A stretch of DNA of 9,734 nt, taken from contig JAUWCP010000078.1 of the NCBI GenBank assembly GCA_030609245.1, positions 1 to 9,734 on the forward strand, read 5' to 3'. This stretch comes from Hyphomicrobium sp. (GTDB lineage Bacteria > Pseudomonadota > Alphaproteobacteria > Rhizobiales > Hyphomicrobiaceae). Below the pieces are notes generated by a model. That model searched no databases, had not been told where the DNA came from, and worked only from the letters and a program-made list of their open reading frames with translations. Positions within the stretch are counted from its first letter, which is position 1. Every line of letters begins with the position of its first letter. Position numbers and translations under genes: made by a program. This document shows positions 1 to 6,898 of this stretch, piece after piece.

Positions 1-1233
1 GTTCTCTACGACGACAACGGCGCCGTAACCGGTGTCGCCACCGGCGACATGGGCGTCGGTCGCGACGGCAAGCCGACGGACAACTTCGTTCGCGGCATGG
101 AGCTTCGTGGCAAATACACGCTCATTGCCGAGGGCGCGCGAGGTTCGCTTACCAAGCAGCTCATCAAGACGTTCGATCTGGCGCAGGCGGACAACCCGCA
201 AAAGTATGGGATTGGCCTCAAGGAGCTTTGGCAGGTCGCGCCGGAAAAGCACGAGCCGGGCCTTGTGCAACATTCCTTTGGCTGGCCGTTGGACAACCGC
301 ACGGGTGGCGGGTCATTCCTGTATCACTACGGCGACAACTTGGTTTCGGTCGGCTTCGTCGTCCATCTCAACTACGAGAACCCGTATCTTTCGCCATACG
401 ACGAATTCCAGCGCTTCAAGACCCATCCCGCCATTTCCCCCACGTTTGAGGGGGGAAAGCGCATTGCCTACGGCGCCCGGGCTCTAACCGAGGGCGGCTG
501 GCAGTCGATCCCCAAGCTTATTTTTCCAGGCGGCGCTCTCTTGGGTTGTGGTGCCGGCTTTATGAACGTGCCTCGCATCAAGGGTAGCCACAACGCGATG
601 CTGTCCGGCATCGCCGCAGCAGAGGCCACTTTCGACGCTATCAGTGCTGGCCGTGGGCACGATCGGCTGGAGACCTACGAAGAATCGGTCCGCTCGGGCG
701 ATATCGCCCGCGACCTCAAGCGTGTGCGCAACGTCAAGCCGCTTTGGTCCCGGTTTGGCACGATCGCCGGCATCATGCTGGGCGGCATTGACATGTGGCT
801 CAACACGATCTTGCCGGGTATCGGCCTGGGCTTCACACTCAAACATGGCAAGGCCGACTGGGCGACGTTGAAAAAGGCGAGGAATTCCAAGCCGATTGCG
901 TATCCAAAGCCTGACGGCGTTTTGACGTTTGACAAGCTCACAAACGTTTCGTTCTCGGGAACGAACCACGAGGAAAATCAGCCGGTTCATTTAAAGCTTG
1001 CCGACCCCTTGATACCGGTCACGGTCAATTTGCCGGATTACGCCGAGCCGGCACAGCGGTACTGCCCGGCCGCTGTCTATGAGATTGTCACGGATGACAG
1101 CGGGAAAGCGCACTTTCAGATCAACGCGCAAAACTGCGTCCACTGTAAAACCTGCGATATCAAGGATCCGAGCCAAAATATCACGTGGGTTTGTCCGGAA
1201 GGGGGAGGGGGTCCCAACTACGCCGGAATGTAG
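1..1233 (+). CDS. Electron transfer flavoprotein-ubiquinone oxidoreductase (ETF-QO), 5'-truncated by the window edge
   Basis: The open frame enters at base 1 and gives the C-terminal 410 residues; bacterial members are usually about 550 residues, so roughly the first quarter (the N-terminal FAD-binding fold) lies outside the window. ETF-QO is a membrane-associated flavoprotein that takes electrons from reduced ETF, which is loaded by acyl-CoA and amino-acid dehydrogenases, and reduces ubiquinone. Family blocks visible are GMELRGKYTLIAEGARG near residue 32, GGALLGCGAGFMNVPRIKG near 177, and YPKPDG followed by the NHEENQPVHL block near 300-330. The C-terminal ferredoxin-like 4Fe-4S domain has its four expected ligands: one Cys in RYCPAA (codon at 1063) and three in CVHCKTC (first codon at 1135), followed by WVCPEGGGGPNY and a TAG stop. 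No ETF subunit gene lies in the window. The next gene is 210 nt away, so co-transcription is unclear. Identity is very secure. Confidence 0.96.
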   Translation, partial: VLYDDNGAVTGVATGDMGVGRDGKPTDNFVRGMELRGKYTLIAEGARGSLTKQLIKTFDLAQADNPQKYGIGLKELWQVAPEKHEPGLVQHSFGWPLDNRTGGGSFLYHYGDNLVSVGFVVHLNYENPYLSPYDEFQRFKTHPAISPTFEGGKRIAYGARALTEGGWQSIPKLIFPGGALLGCGAGFMNVPRIKGSHNAMLSGIAAAEATFDAISAGRGHDRLETYEESVRSGDIARDLKRVRNVKPLWSRFGTIAGIMLGGIDMWLNTILPGIGLGFTLKHGKADWATLKKARNSKPIAYPKPDGVLTFDKLTNVSFSGTNHEENQPVHLKLADPLIPVTVNLPDYAEPAQRYCPAAVYEIVTDDSGKAHFQINAQNCVHCKTCDIKDPSQNITWVCPEGGGGPNYAGM

Positions 1234-1443
1234 ACCCACGGGCTGCTGTCTATTCTCCCTCGCCAAGCCTGGCCCGGCCTTAATGGACCGTCCAGGATAC
1301 TGAACAAGGGCGCATGGCCGCCCCGCCCGCAGGGAATCCAAGTATAAACCGCTAACCGACTTGAAATTCGCCAAACGACGGCCTTGTTTGCTACGGTAAG
1401 TGCAATTCGGGAATCGGCCCGCTCCTAAGAAGGAACACGTCGA
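1234..1443. other. Intergenic gap, no gene seen
   Basis: I find no credible coding frame, tRNA or hairpin followed by a T-run in these 210 bases. An imperfect inverted repeat CCTGG...CCAGG lies near 1269-1294, without a T tract. A TATAAA at 1343-1348 and a TACGGT at 1392-1397 resemble -10 hexamers, but neither has a good -35 partner at the right distance. The gap must hold the 5' leader of the TPR gene and perhaps its promoter, but I cannot place it. Confidence 0.5.
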
Positions 1444-3261
1444 ATGCGAACTCGCCTTCGCGTCGCGTTGCTCACGTCGGTGGCCGTCTTTGGCATGGCG
1501 GCGACAGGCCTATCTGCGCCTAACGCGTTCGGTGAAGTTTTCAAGCATGGGGATGCTGCGCAATCCTTGCTCGGCAGCTACCTCGCCGCCAATCTCGCAA
1601 AGAGCGCAAACGATGCAAAGAGCGCCGCTTTCTTCTACCGCAGTGCGCTTGCGACCGACCCGAAAAACGAAGTGCTGCTGGAGCAAAGCTTTCAAGTCGA
1701 GGTGCTCGAGGCGAACTGGCAGCGCGCGGTTCCGCTGGCCAGACAACTGATCGCGGCCAATGACGGTAAGACGCAACGAACGGCGCACCTCCTTCTGGGG
1801 TTGGACGAGTTCAAATCACAGTCCTACTCGAAGGCCGAGAAGGATTTTGAAACTGCGAGCGAAGGTCCCATCGGTGAGCTGACAAGTAAGCTCGCGCGCG
1901 CTTGGACCGAGGTTGCCCGGGGCAACTCCAAGAAGGCGCTCAAGCTGCTCAATATGCCAAAGCAGGCCGAATGGGCGCAGTTCCACTTGAATTATCATAA
2001 GGCGTTGATTGCCGATGTCGCCGGCCGGCAAAAAGAGGCCGCCGCCGCCTTCGAGCGCACCTACGAAGAGGATAGCCGCACACTTAGAACCGCGCTGGCA
2101 TATGCCCGCCACGCGGCCCATTACGGTCATATCAAACGGGCGAAATCTATTCTTCGACAACAGATAGATCAGGCGCAACGTGAGCCACATCCGCTTGCAC
2201 GCGACCTGCTTGACAGAATCGAGGCTGGAGAAAAGATCTCGTTGCTCGTAAAGACGCCAGAAGACGGTTTGACGGAAGTGTTTTACGGCCTGGGCGAAGC
2301 TCTCACCAGCGAAGGTGGGTTGAGCATGGGCATCTTATATCTGCAGATGGCCCTCTACCTGCAGCCGGACCATGCTTTTGCGCTCGCTGCTCTCGCCAAC
2401 GCGTATGAGGCCTCGCGCCGCTACGACGATGCGATCGCCGCTTACGACCGCATCCCCCCAGGCACACCATTGCAGGACTCAATCGACATCCGCAAAGCGT
2501 TCGACCTCAATTCGCTCGACAAGGTGGATGAGGCGCAGGTGATACTCGACAAGCTTGCCGGCACAAACCCCACAGACATTAGACCGCTCGACGCGCTTGG
2601 AAACATCATGCGATCACGCAAGCGTTTCGATGAGGCGGTGGATTATTATTCACGCGCCATTGATCTTCTGCCGGAGCGTCTCGAAAAGCGCCATTGGAGT
2701 TTCTACTACTCGCGCGGCACATGTTATGAGCGCACAAAGAAGTGGCCCTTGGCTGAGGTCGATCTGCAAAAGGCGCTGAAGCTCTTTCCAGACCAGCCGT
2801 TGGCCTTGAACTATCTCGGTTACAGTTGGGTCGATCAGAACCGTAACCTCAAGCAAGGCATGGCCCTGATCGAAAAAGCGGTCGCGCTGAAGCCCGACGA
2901 CGGCTACATCGTCGACAGCCTCGGGTGGGCGCACTTCAAGCTCGGCAATTACAAACAGGCAGTGCGCTTCCTGGAGCGCTCCGTCGAGCTTAGGCCAGAG
3001 GATCCGGTTCTCAACGATCATCTGGGTGACGCGCTGTGGCGGGTCGGGCGTGAACGCGAAGCCCGCTTCCAATGGGACCAGGCGCTCACACTCGAACCGG
3101 AGCCGGAGAACGTTGAGAAGATCACGAAGAAGCTTGCCCAAGGTCTTCCGCCCGAAGTGCAAGCACAGATTCCGACTAAGTCTGACAAGGCAGGGACCAA
3201 TAAGCGGCAGAAGCAGCGCAAGGAATCGAAGCTCACGCCACCCTCGCCAGTTGTCGAGTAG
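1444..3261 (+). CDS. Exported tetratricopeptide-repeat (TPR) protein, function unknown
   Basis: This is a 605-residue protein. The N-terminus (MRTRLR, then a hydrophobic stretch at about 7-24) looks like a Sec signal peptide with cleavage somewhere around residues 25-31. There is no lipobox Cys, so a soluble periplasmic protein is the simplest inference. Residues 35-260 are helical-repeat-like and degenerate. Clear TPR units fill about 277-340 and 381-554, each ending in the usual A-x-x-L-x-P pattern (for example YLQMALYLQPD, YYSRAIDLLP, LQKALKLFPD, LIEKAVALKPDD, FLERSVELRPED). The last repeats contain NYLGYSW and NDHLGDALWRVGR, which I recall as hallmarks of a widespread proteobacterial TPR family. 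The tail (about 575-605) is basic and low-complexity. The start is supported by AAGGA at 1430-1434, nine bases before the ATG. It sits 77 nt upstream of ispE on the same strand. TPR proteins generally scaffold protein complexes; no enzyme domain is visible and the partner is unknown. Confidence 0.9.
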   Translation: MRTRLRVALLTSVAVFGMAATGLSAPNAFGEVFKHGDAAQSLLGSYLAANLAKSANDAKSAAFFYRSALATDPKNEVLLEQSFQVEVLEANWQRAVPLARQLIAANDGKTQRTAHLLLGLDEFKSQSYSKAEKDFETASEGPIGELTSKLARAWTEVARGNSKKALKLLNMPKQAEWAQFHLNYHKALIADVAGRQKEAAAAFERTYEEDSRTLRTALAYARHAAHYGHIKRAKSILRQQIDQAQREPHPLARDLLDRIEAGEKISLLVKTPEDGLTEVFYGLGEALTSEGGLSMGILYLQMALYLQPDHAFALAALANAYEASRRYDDAIAAYDRIPPGTPLQDSIDIRKAFDLNSLDKVDEAQVILDKLAGTNPTDIRPLDALGNIMRSRKRFDEAVDYYSRAIDLLPERLEKRHWSFYYSRGTCYERTKKWPLAEVDLQKALKLFPDQPLALNYLGYSWVDQNRNLKQGMALIEKAVALKPDDGYIVDSLGWAHFKLGNYKQAVRFLERSVELRPEDPVLNDHLGDALWRVGREREARFQWDQALTLEPEPENVEKITKKLAQGLPPEVQAQIPTKSDKAGTNKRQKQRKESKLTPPSPVVE

Positions 3262-3279
3262 CCCTGCACAAGTAACGAT

Positions 3280-3293
3280 CGCGCCGCGGCGCG
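3280..3293. repeat. 14-nt perfect GC palindrome between the TPR gene and ispE
   Basis: CGCGCCGCGGCGCG is its own reverse complement and lies 18 nt after the TPR stop codon. It could fold into a short, very stable hairpin. No T-run follows, so it is not a canonical intrinsic terminator. In GC-rich DNA such a palindrome can arise by chance. A mild attenuating role before ispE is only a guess. Confidence 0.3.
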
Positions 3294-3338
3294 CGTCGAC
3301 ATCGCGCTCCGCATGCAGCGTGTGAACGGCCCCTGTCA

Positions 3339-4217
3339 ATGTCCGTGATCACCGAGACGGCACGGCCGAAGGTCAACCTCACCCTGAAGGTCCCGGGCCG
3401 CCGTCAGGACGGTTACCACGAGATCGAAAGCCTCATTGTCTTTGCCGCCGGCCTCGGCGACGTTGTCCGGCTTGTGCCGGGCAGCAAGACTTCTTTGCGC
3501 GTCTCTGGCCCCTTCGCTGCGGCGATTGGCGGCGACAACCTCATCACGACCGCACTTGCGCGTTTGGCGGAGGCTGAGCCGCGGATTGAGCTTGGGAGCA
3601 TTGTGCTCGAAAAGCATCTTCCCGTGGCGGCGGGTCTGGGTGGTGGCTCGGCGGACGCCGCAGCGGTTCTGCGCGCGGTCCGCGGCATCAATCCGGCATA
3701 CGCTGAGGTGCTCGACTGGCGCGCCATCGCAGCCTCGCTGGGCGCCGATGTGCCGGTCTGTTTGGCTGACACGCCTGCATTCGTGACGGGTATGGGCGAG
3801 AGCATAAGAACGCTGCATGGTTTGCCGCGTTTGCCGGCGGTCCTTGTCAATCCGCTGGTGCCGGCGCCGGCGGATAAGACCGCTCAAGTGTTCTCACGGC
3901 TCGCCGCGCCACCCGCGCGTGAAACGCGCCGCGCGACGCAAGCTCCTGGCCCCTTTCGAGATGCCGCCGCCCTCCTCGACTTCATGCGCGAGCACGGCAA
4001 CGACTTGATGCCTGCGGCGGTGGCGGTTGTCCCAGAGATCGAGACCGTACGCGCAACACTCGCGGTCGCGGAGGGGTGCGCTTATGCGGGGCTGTCTGGC
4101 GCGGGGCCAACGTGTTTTGGTATTTTTGAAAGTGGAGCGGCGGTTGACGCCGCAGTTGATGCCCTGAAAGAGGCTCACCCTCAGTGGTGGATCGTCGGGA
4201 CTGATCTTGGCGGGTAG
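3339..4217 (+). CDS. ispE: 4-diphosphocytidyl-2-C-methyl-D-erythritol kinase
   Basis: This 292-residue GHMP-family kinase phosphorylates CDP-methylerythritol at the 2-hydroxyl using ATP, in the MEP pathway that supplies IPP and DMAPP. The substrate-binding N-terminus RPKVNLTLKV carries the conserved Lys at residue 11, and DGYHEIESL follows at 24-32. The glycine-rich ATP loop LPVAAGLGGGSADAAAVL spans 94-111. LGADVPV at 134-140 carries the catalytic Asp137, and the third GHMP motif GLSGAGPTCFGIF is at 251-263. Length is normal for the family. The ATG at 3339 has no convincing Shine-Dalgarno sequence; a GTG at 3345 would lose only two residues and cannot be excluded. The cytosolic product feeds the pathway whose allylic products are used by the polyprenyl synthase encoded nearby on the other strand. 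A 77-nt spacer after the same-strand TPR gene allows, but does not prove, shared transcription. Confidence 0.97.
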   Translation: MSVITETARPKVNLTLKVPGRRQDGYHEIESLIVFAAGLGDVVRLVPGSKTSLRVSGPFAAAIGGDNLITTALARLAEAEPRIELGSIVLEKHLPVAAGLGGGSADAAAVLRAVRGINPAYAEVLDWRAIAASLGADVPVCLADTPAFVTGMGESIRTLHGLPRLPAVLVNPLVPAPADKTAQVFSRLAAPPARETRRATQAPGPFRDAAALLDFMREHGNDLMPAAVAVVPEIETVRATLAVAEGCAYAGLSGAGPTCFGIFESGAAVDAAVDALKEAHPQWWIVGTDLGG

Positions 4218-4267
4218 AGCACGAGGCTAGCTGCTCAGAAGATGCGGCGTCTGATGGAGTAAGAGCT

Positions 4268-4648
4268 ATGTTGACCGATTTACGTGTTCACACGACGATC
4301 CCTGTCGCCGACATGGATAGGGCGATGCGCTGGTATGAGGAGAAGCTATACTTCAAGCCGCTTTGGAAGCGACCCGCAGGCGCGATGTACCAAGCCGGGG
4401 ACGGCACCCGCTTCCAGCTCTATCCAACACGGAATGCCGGTCAAGCGCCTCAAACTGTCATGGGCCTGTCGACAAGTCAGATCGATGCGGATGTGCGCGA
4501 GCTCAAGGCGCGTGGCGTCGTGTTTGAAGAGTATGACCTGCCGCAGATGAAGACAGCCGACTCCATCGCCACGGTTGAGAATGTGCGCGCCGCCTGGTTT
4601 CGGGACTCGGAAGGAAATATACTAGGCCTTGCCCAGTTCGCCGACTAG
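4268..4648 (+). CDS. VOC-superfamily (glyoxalase/bleomycin-resistance fold) protein, substrate unknown
   Basis: This 126-residue protein has the length and layout of one VOC chain made of two beta-alpha-beta-beta-beta modules. The first opens with LRVHTTIPVADMDRAMRWYEEKL (residues 5-27) and the second closes with AAWFRDSEGNILGLAQF (108-124), the typical DPEGN-like ending. Metal-dependent glyoxalase I enzymes use His/Glu/Gln ligands in four strands. Here His8 and perhaps Gln50 fit the first module. In the second module the usual His position falls in MGLSTSQIDADV, which has no His, and the terminal Glu is replaced by Gln (LAQF). A metal-dependent lactoylglutathione lyase is therefore doubtful, and a binding or metal-free role is possible. 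The start is set by GGAG at 4256-4259, eight bases before the ATG. It follows ispE by 50 nt on the same strand and converges on the polyprenyl synthase. Confidence 0.88.
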   Translation: MLTDLRVHTTIPVADMDRAMRWYEEKLYFKPLWKRPAGAMYQAGDGTRFQLYPTRNAGQAPQTVMGLSTSQIDADVRELKARGVVFEEYDLPQMKTADSIATVENVRAAWFRDSEGNILGLAQFAD

Positions 4649-4692
4649 CGCTCGCTGAACTTGGGCAATCGAAATCCCGAATCTGACCGTTG

Positions 4693-5709
4693 CTAATGTG
4701 TACGCTGCACACAAAAGGCAATCACGTCTTCCATCGCAGTCTTTTCTTCGCATTCATGGAAGATTGCCAGCGCGTCGCGCGCGACTGCCCCATACGAGTG
4801 CGCCCGCTCCAGCGTCGCGTCCACCGCCTTGTACTTCTTCATCAAGGCGATGGCATGTGCTAGGTCCCCGTCCTTAATGTCGCCGTCGACTATGGTCCGG
4901 GTCCAGAAGCTGCGCTCACTTTCGCTGCCGCGCCGGAATGACAAGATTACGGGCAGCGTAATCTTGCCTTCGCGGAAGTCATCGCCAATCGCCTTGCCAA
5001 GACGCGCACTGTCGCCTGAGTAGTCCAGCGCATCATCGACGAGCTGGAAGGCGAGCCCTAAATTCTTCCCGTATGATTTTAGCGCTGCCTGCTCGGCAGC
5101 GGGCCGCTCAGAAACCGCTCCGCCTACTTCGGCTGCGGCTGAGAACAGGGCGGCCGTTTTCGCATTTATGATTGTGAGGTAATCGTCTTCGGTCGTCGCC
5201 ATATTCTTGGCGGCGGCGAGCTGCATGACCTCACCTTCGGCAATGACCGCAGCCGCATTCGACATAATCTTGAGAACGGGCATCGAACCGACCTCGACCA
5301 ACATGAGAAACGCCTGGCCGAGCAGGAAGTCGCCGACCAACACACTCGCCTGGTTGCCCCAGATGATGCGTGCCGTCTGCTTACCGCGGCGCAGCTCACT
5401 GTCATCGACAACGTCATCGTGCAGCAGCGTCGCCGTGTGCATGAACTCCACGGCAGATGCAACGCGAATGTGCCCATTGCCACGGTAATCGCATAGCTTA
5501 GACGCTGCGATCGTCAGCATCGGGCGCAGACGCTTGCCGCCGGAATCGATGAGGTGGTGGGCGAGCTCGGGGATAAGTTCAACGTCGGAGATCGCCTTGT
5601 CGAGAATGATGCGATTGATCGCGCTCATGTCCTCGGTGACGAGGTCCAAAAGCGGCTTCAGGCTTTCCGGCGGCTTTCGTGGCCCTTCAAATGGTATTAC
5701 CAGACCCAA
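4693..5709 (-). CDS. Long-chain polyprenyl diphosphate synthase (ubiquinone side chain; octaprenyl/decaprenyl type)
   Basis: This trans-isoprenyl diphosphate synthase condenses IPP units onto an allylic primer to build the quinone tail. With the chosen start it has 338 residues, normal for the family. GGKRLRP at 57-63 binds diphosphate. The first Asp-rich motif is DDVVDD (Asp98, Asp99, Asp102) in LLHDDVVDDSELRRGK, and the second is QLVDDALDY (Asp225, Asp226, Asp229). The residue five positions before the first Asp is Ala, not an aromatic, as expected for long-chain products; decaprenyl would suit a Q10-type alphaproteobacterium, but exact length cannot be read. I choose the TTG at 5707-5709 because GGAGG lies nine bases upstream and the product starts GLVIPFEG, like homologues I recall. 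The frame stays open to a GTG at 5773-5775 (360 residues), but those 22 extra residues resemble no family sequence and would cover the SD. The gene converges on the VOC gene and diverges from the DUF2007 gene. Confidence 0.95.
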   Translation of the reverse strand: MGLVIPFEGPRKPPESLKPLLDLVTEDMSAINRIILDKAISDVELIPELAHHLIDSGGKRLRPMLTIAASKLCDYRGNGHIRVASAVEFMHTATLLHDDVVDDSELRRGKQTARIIWGNQASVLVGDFLLGQAFLMLVEVGSMPVLKIMSNAAAVIAEGEVMQLAAAKNMATTEDDYLTIINAKTAALFSAAAEVGGAVSERPAAEQAALKSYGKNLGLAFQLVDDALDYSGDSARLGKAIGDDFREGKITLPVILSFRRGSESERSFWTRTIVDGDIKDGDLAHAIALMKKYKAVDATLERAHSYGAVARDALAIFHECEEKTAMEDVIAFCVQRTH

Positions 5710-5718
5710 GACGTACTC

Positions 5719-5723
5719 CCTCC
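5719..5723 (-). promoter_or_regulatory. Shine-Dalgarno sequence deciding a TTG start
   Basis: On the - strand the sequence reads GGAGG, then nine bases, then TTG (5707-5709). This is one of the strongest anti-16S matches in the window and fixes the polyprenyl synthase start at the TTG in preference to the upstream in-frame GTG. Confidence 0.75.
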
Positions 5724-5739
5724 GCTGTCTTCGCGATGG

Positions 5740-5771
5740 TGCTATAGCATTACAGGCAGCATGAAGTGTAA
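5740..5771 (-). promoter_or_regulatory. Possible promoter for the polyprenyl synthase, with a palindromic -10
   Basis: On the - strand TTACAC (5766-5771) is followed after 19 bases by TATAGC (5741-5746), preceded by TG one base upstream as in an extended -10. The spacer is longer than the usual 16-18. The -10 lies in a perfect palindrome, TGCTATAGCA (5740-5749), so the same element could serve the + strand DUF2007 gene, although no clear -35 is visible in that direction. The prediction rests on hexamer resemblance only. Confidence 0.3.
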
Positions 5772-5815
5772 GCACAGATTAGGGTGCGCGCGCGAGAACT
5801 TTCGGACAGTGGGCC

Positions 5816-6037
5816 ATGCGAGACCTCATGAGAACAAACGATCCCGTGCTCCTGAACTTCGTGCAAACTTTGCTTCACGAAGCAGGGATCGAGGCCGTCG
5901 TCTTTGATGGCAACATGAGCGCCATGCAAGGGACGCTCGGCGCGATACTTCAGCGAATCGCCGTCCCGGAAGACCGCTGGGCCGATGCGTGCCGCATTCT
6001 AAGAGGGGCGGATCTGAAGGAGTGGATTTTAGAGTGA
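5816..6037 (+). CDS. DUF2007 family small protein
   Basis: This 73-residue soluble protein looks like the DUF2007 (putative signal-transducing) family. It opens with MRDLMRTNDPVLLNFVQTLL, continues with a segment on accessory-site residues (AGIEAVVFDGNMSAMQGTLG, about 24-43), and ends with a hydrophilic helix (PEDRWADACRILRGADLKEW). The biochemical role of the family is not established. It is not a membrane protein and has no recognisable catalytic motif. The first ATG is preferred over the second at 5828 because homologues I recall begin M-R-E/D-L-(L/M)-R-T-N-D; the upstream SD is weak. Its last four bases overlap the start of the methyltransferase gene, so the two are very probably translated together. 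It is divergent from the polyprenyl synthase across a 106-nt gap. Confidence 0.88.
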   Translation: MRDLMRTNDPVLLNFVQTLLHEAGIEAVVFDGNMSAMQGTLGAILQRIAVPEDRWADACRILRGADLKEWILE

Positions 6038-6825
6038 CTGCCCATTCCGCCGCAAGCCTTGAGAATGCAGCGCTTACGGACGACGCGTTCCTCGGTGGTG
6101 AGCTGCAAATTCTTCAACCAGAATCCGGCTACCGCGCCGGCCTCGACGCAGTGATGTTGGCCGCTGCGGTACCGACCGGCTGTGCGCGCGTTCTCGATGT
6201 TGGCGCCGGCGTCGGCACCGCGGGGCTATGCCTTGCCCGGCGAGATCCCAAAGTGAATCTCACTCTCTTGGAAAAAGAGGCGGCACTTTCCCGTGTTGCG
6301 GCGGAGAACGTGGAGCGCAACGGCCTCGCGGATCGTGCGCGTGTCGTGGAGGGTGATGTCAGCTTGGCCCAAGCTGAGCTGGAGGCAGCGGGGCTTGAGG
6401 CCGAGAGCTTCGACCATGTGATGGCGAACCCGCCCTTCCACGCCCTGGAAAAGGGCACGCTGGCGCCCGATCAATTGAAAGCGGCCGCGCATGCCATGCC
6501 GAGCGATAGCCTGGATCGTTGGGCACGCTTCATGGCGCGCATGGTGCAGCCGGGCGGCGGCGTCACGCTTATCCATAAATCAGAAGCGCTGACGCTCCTG
6601 CTTGCCGCGTTGGATGGCCGTTTCGGCGCGCTCAAGATCTTGGCGCTGCATCCGCGTCAAGGCGCCCAGGCCCATCGCGTTATTGTTCAAGGCATAAAGG
6701 GCAGTCGCGCCGCGTCCGTCCTGCTACCGGGCTTCGTGCTGCATGGAGCGGGCAGTGCCTTCACCGACGAGGCCCAGGCAATCCTGCGGCACGGTGCGGC
6801 GCTATCCATGACGACTGCGGTCTAG
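6034..6825 (+). CDS. TrmN6-like SAM-dependent methyltransferase (probable tRNA/N6-adenine type)
   Basis: This 263-residue Rossmann-fold methyltransferase has the conserved opening LQPESGYRAGLDAVMLAAAV (27-46), as in the TrmN6/YfiC group. SAM motif I is VLDVGAGVG (53-61), an acidic end of strand 2 is LLEKE (78-82), and the catalytic NPPF tetrapeptide is at 132-135. NPPF-type enzymes methylate adenine N6 or, in some families, glutamine; the closest known role is m6A37 of tRNA-Val, but the substrate here is inferred. The start chosen is the GTG at 6034, which overlaps the TGA of the DUF2007 gene (GTGA) with AAGGAG at 6017-6022 upstream. The frame extends to an ATG at 5989 and a GTG at 6022, but those starts add residues outside the family pattern and overlap the upstream gene more. 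Later motifs include PGGGVTLIHKSEAL (about 174-187). Confidence 0.9.
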   Translation: MTAHSAASLENAALTDDAFLGGELQILQPESGYRAGLDAVMLAAAVPTGCARVLDVGAGVGTAGLCLARRDPKVNLTLLEKEAALSRVAAENVERNGLADRARVVEGDVSLAQAELEAAGLEAESFDHVMANPPFHALEKGTLAPDQLKAAAHAMPSDSLDRWARFMARMVQPGGGVTLIHKSEALTLLLAALDGRFGALKILALHPRQGAQAHRVIVQGIKGSRAASVLLPGFVLHGAGSAFTDEAQAILRHGAALSMTTAV

Positions 6826-6898
6826 CCGTCGCGGGCCGCATGACCTAAATGTCTCCGCTCAGCCTTTTCATCACACTTCACGAGCGAGGTTAGCGTGC

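Noticed and set aside
1343..1397. TATAAA and TACGGT as promoters for the TPR gene
   Set aside because: No TTGACA-like hexamer lies 16-18 bases upstream of either; TTGAAA at 1361 is 25 bases from TACGGT.
2650..3339. Long antisense open frame opposite the 3' end of the TPR gene
   Set aside because: It is fully explained by GC-rich codon bias of the sense gene; the translation is rich in Arg/Leu/Cys and resembles no family.
3336..3887. Antisense open frame opposite ispE
   Set aside because: It mirrors ispE codons and its Arg/Gln/His-rich product is typical of a shadow frame.
4217..4236. GAGCA...TGCTC hairpin just after ispE as a terminator
   Set aside because: The stem is only five pairs with a ten-base loop and no T-run follows.
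4649..4692. Bidirectional terminator in the convergent gap
   Set aside because: Only a weak TTGGG...CCCGA pairing with a wobble is visible, and no T-run on either side.
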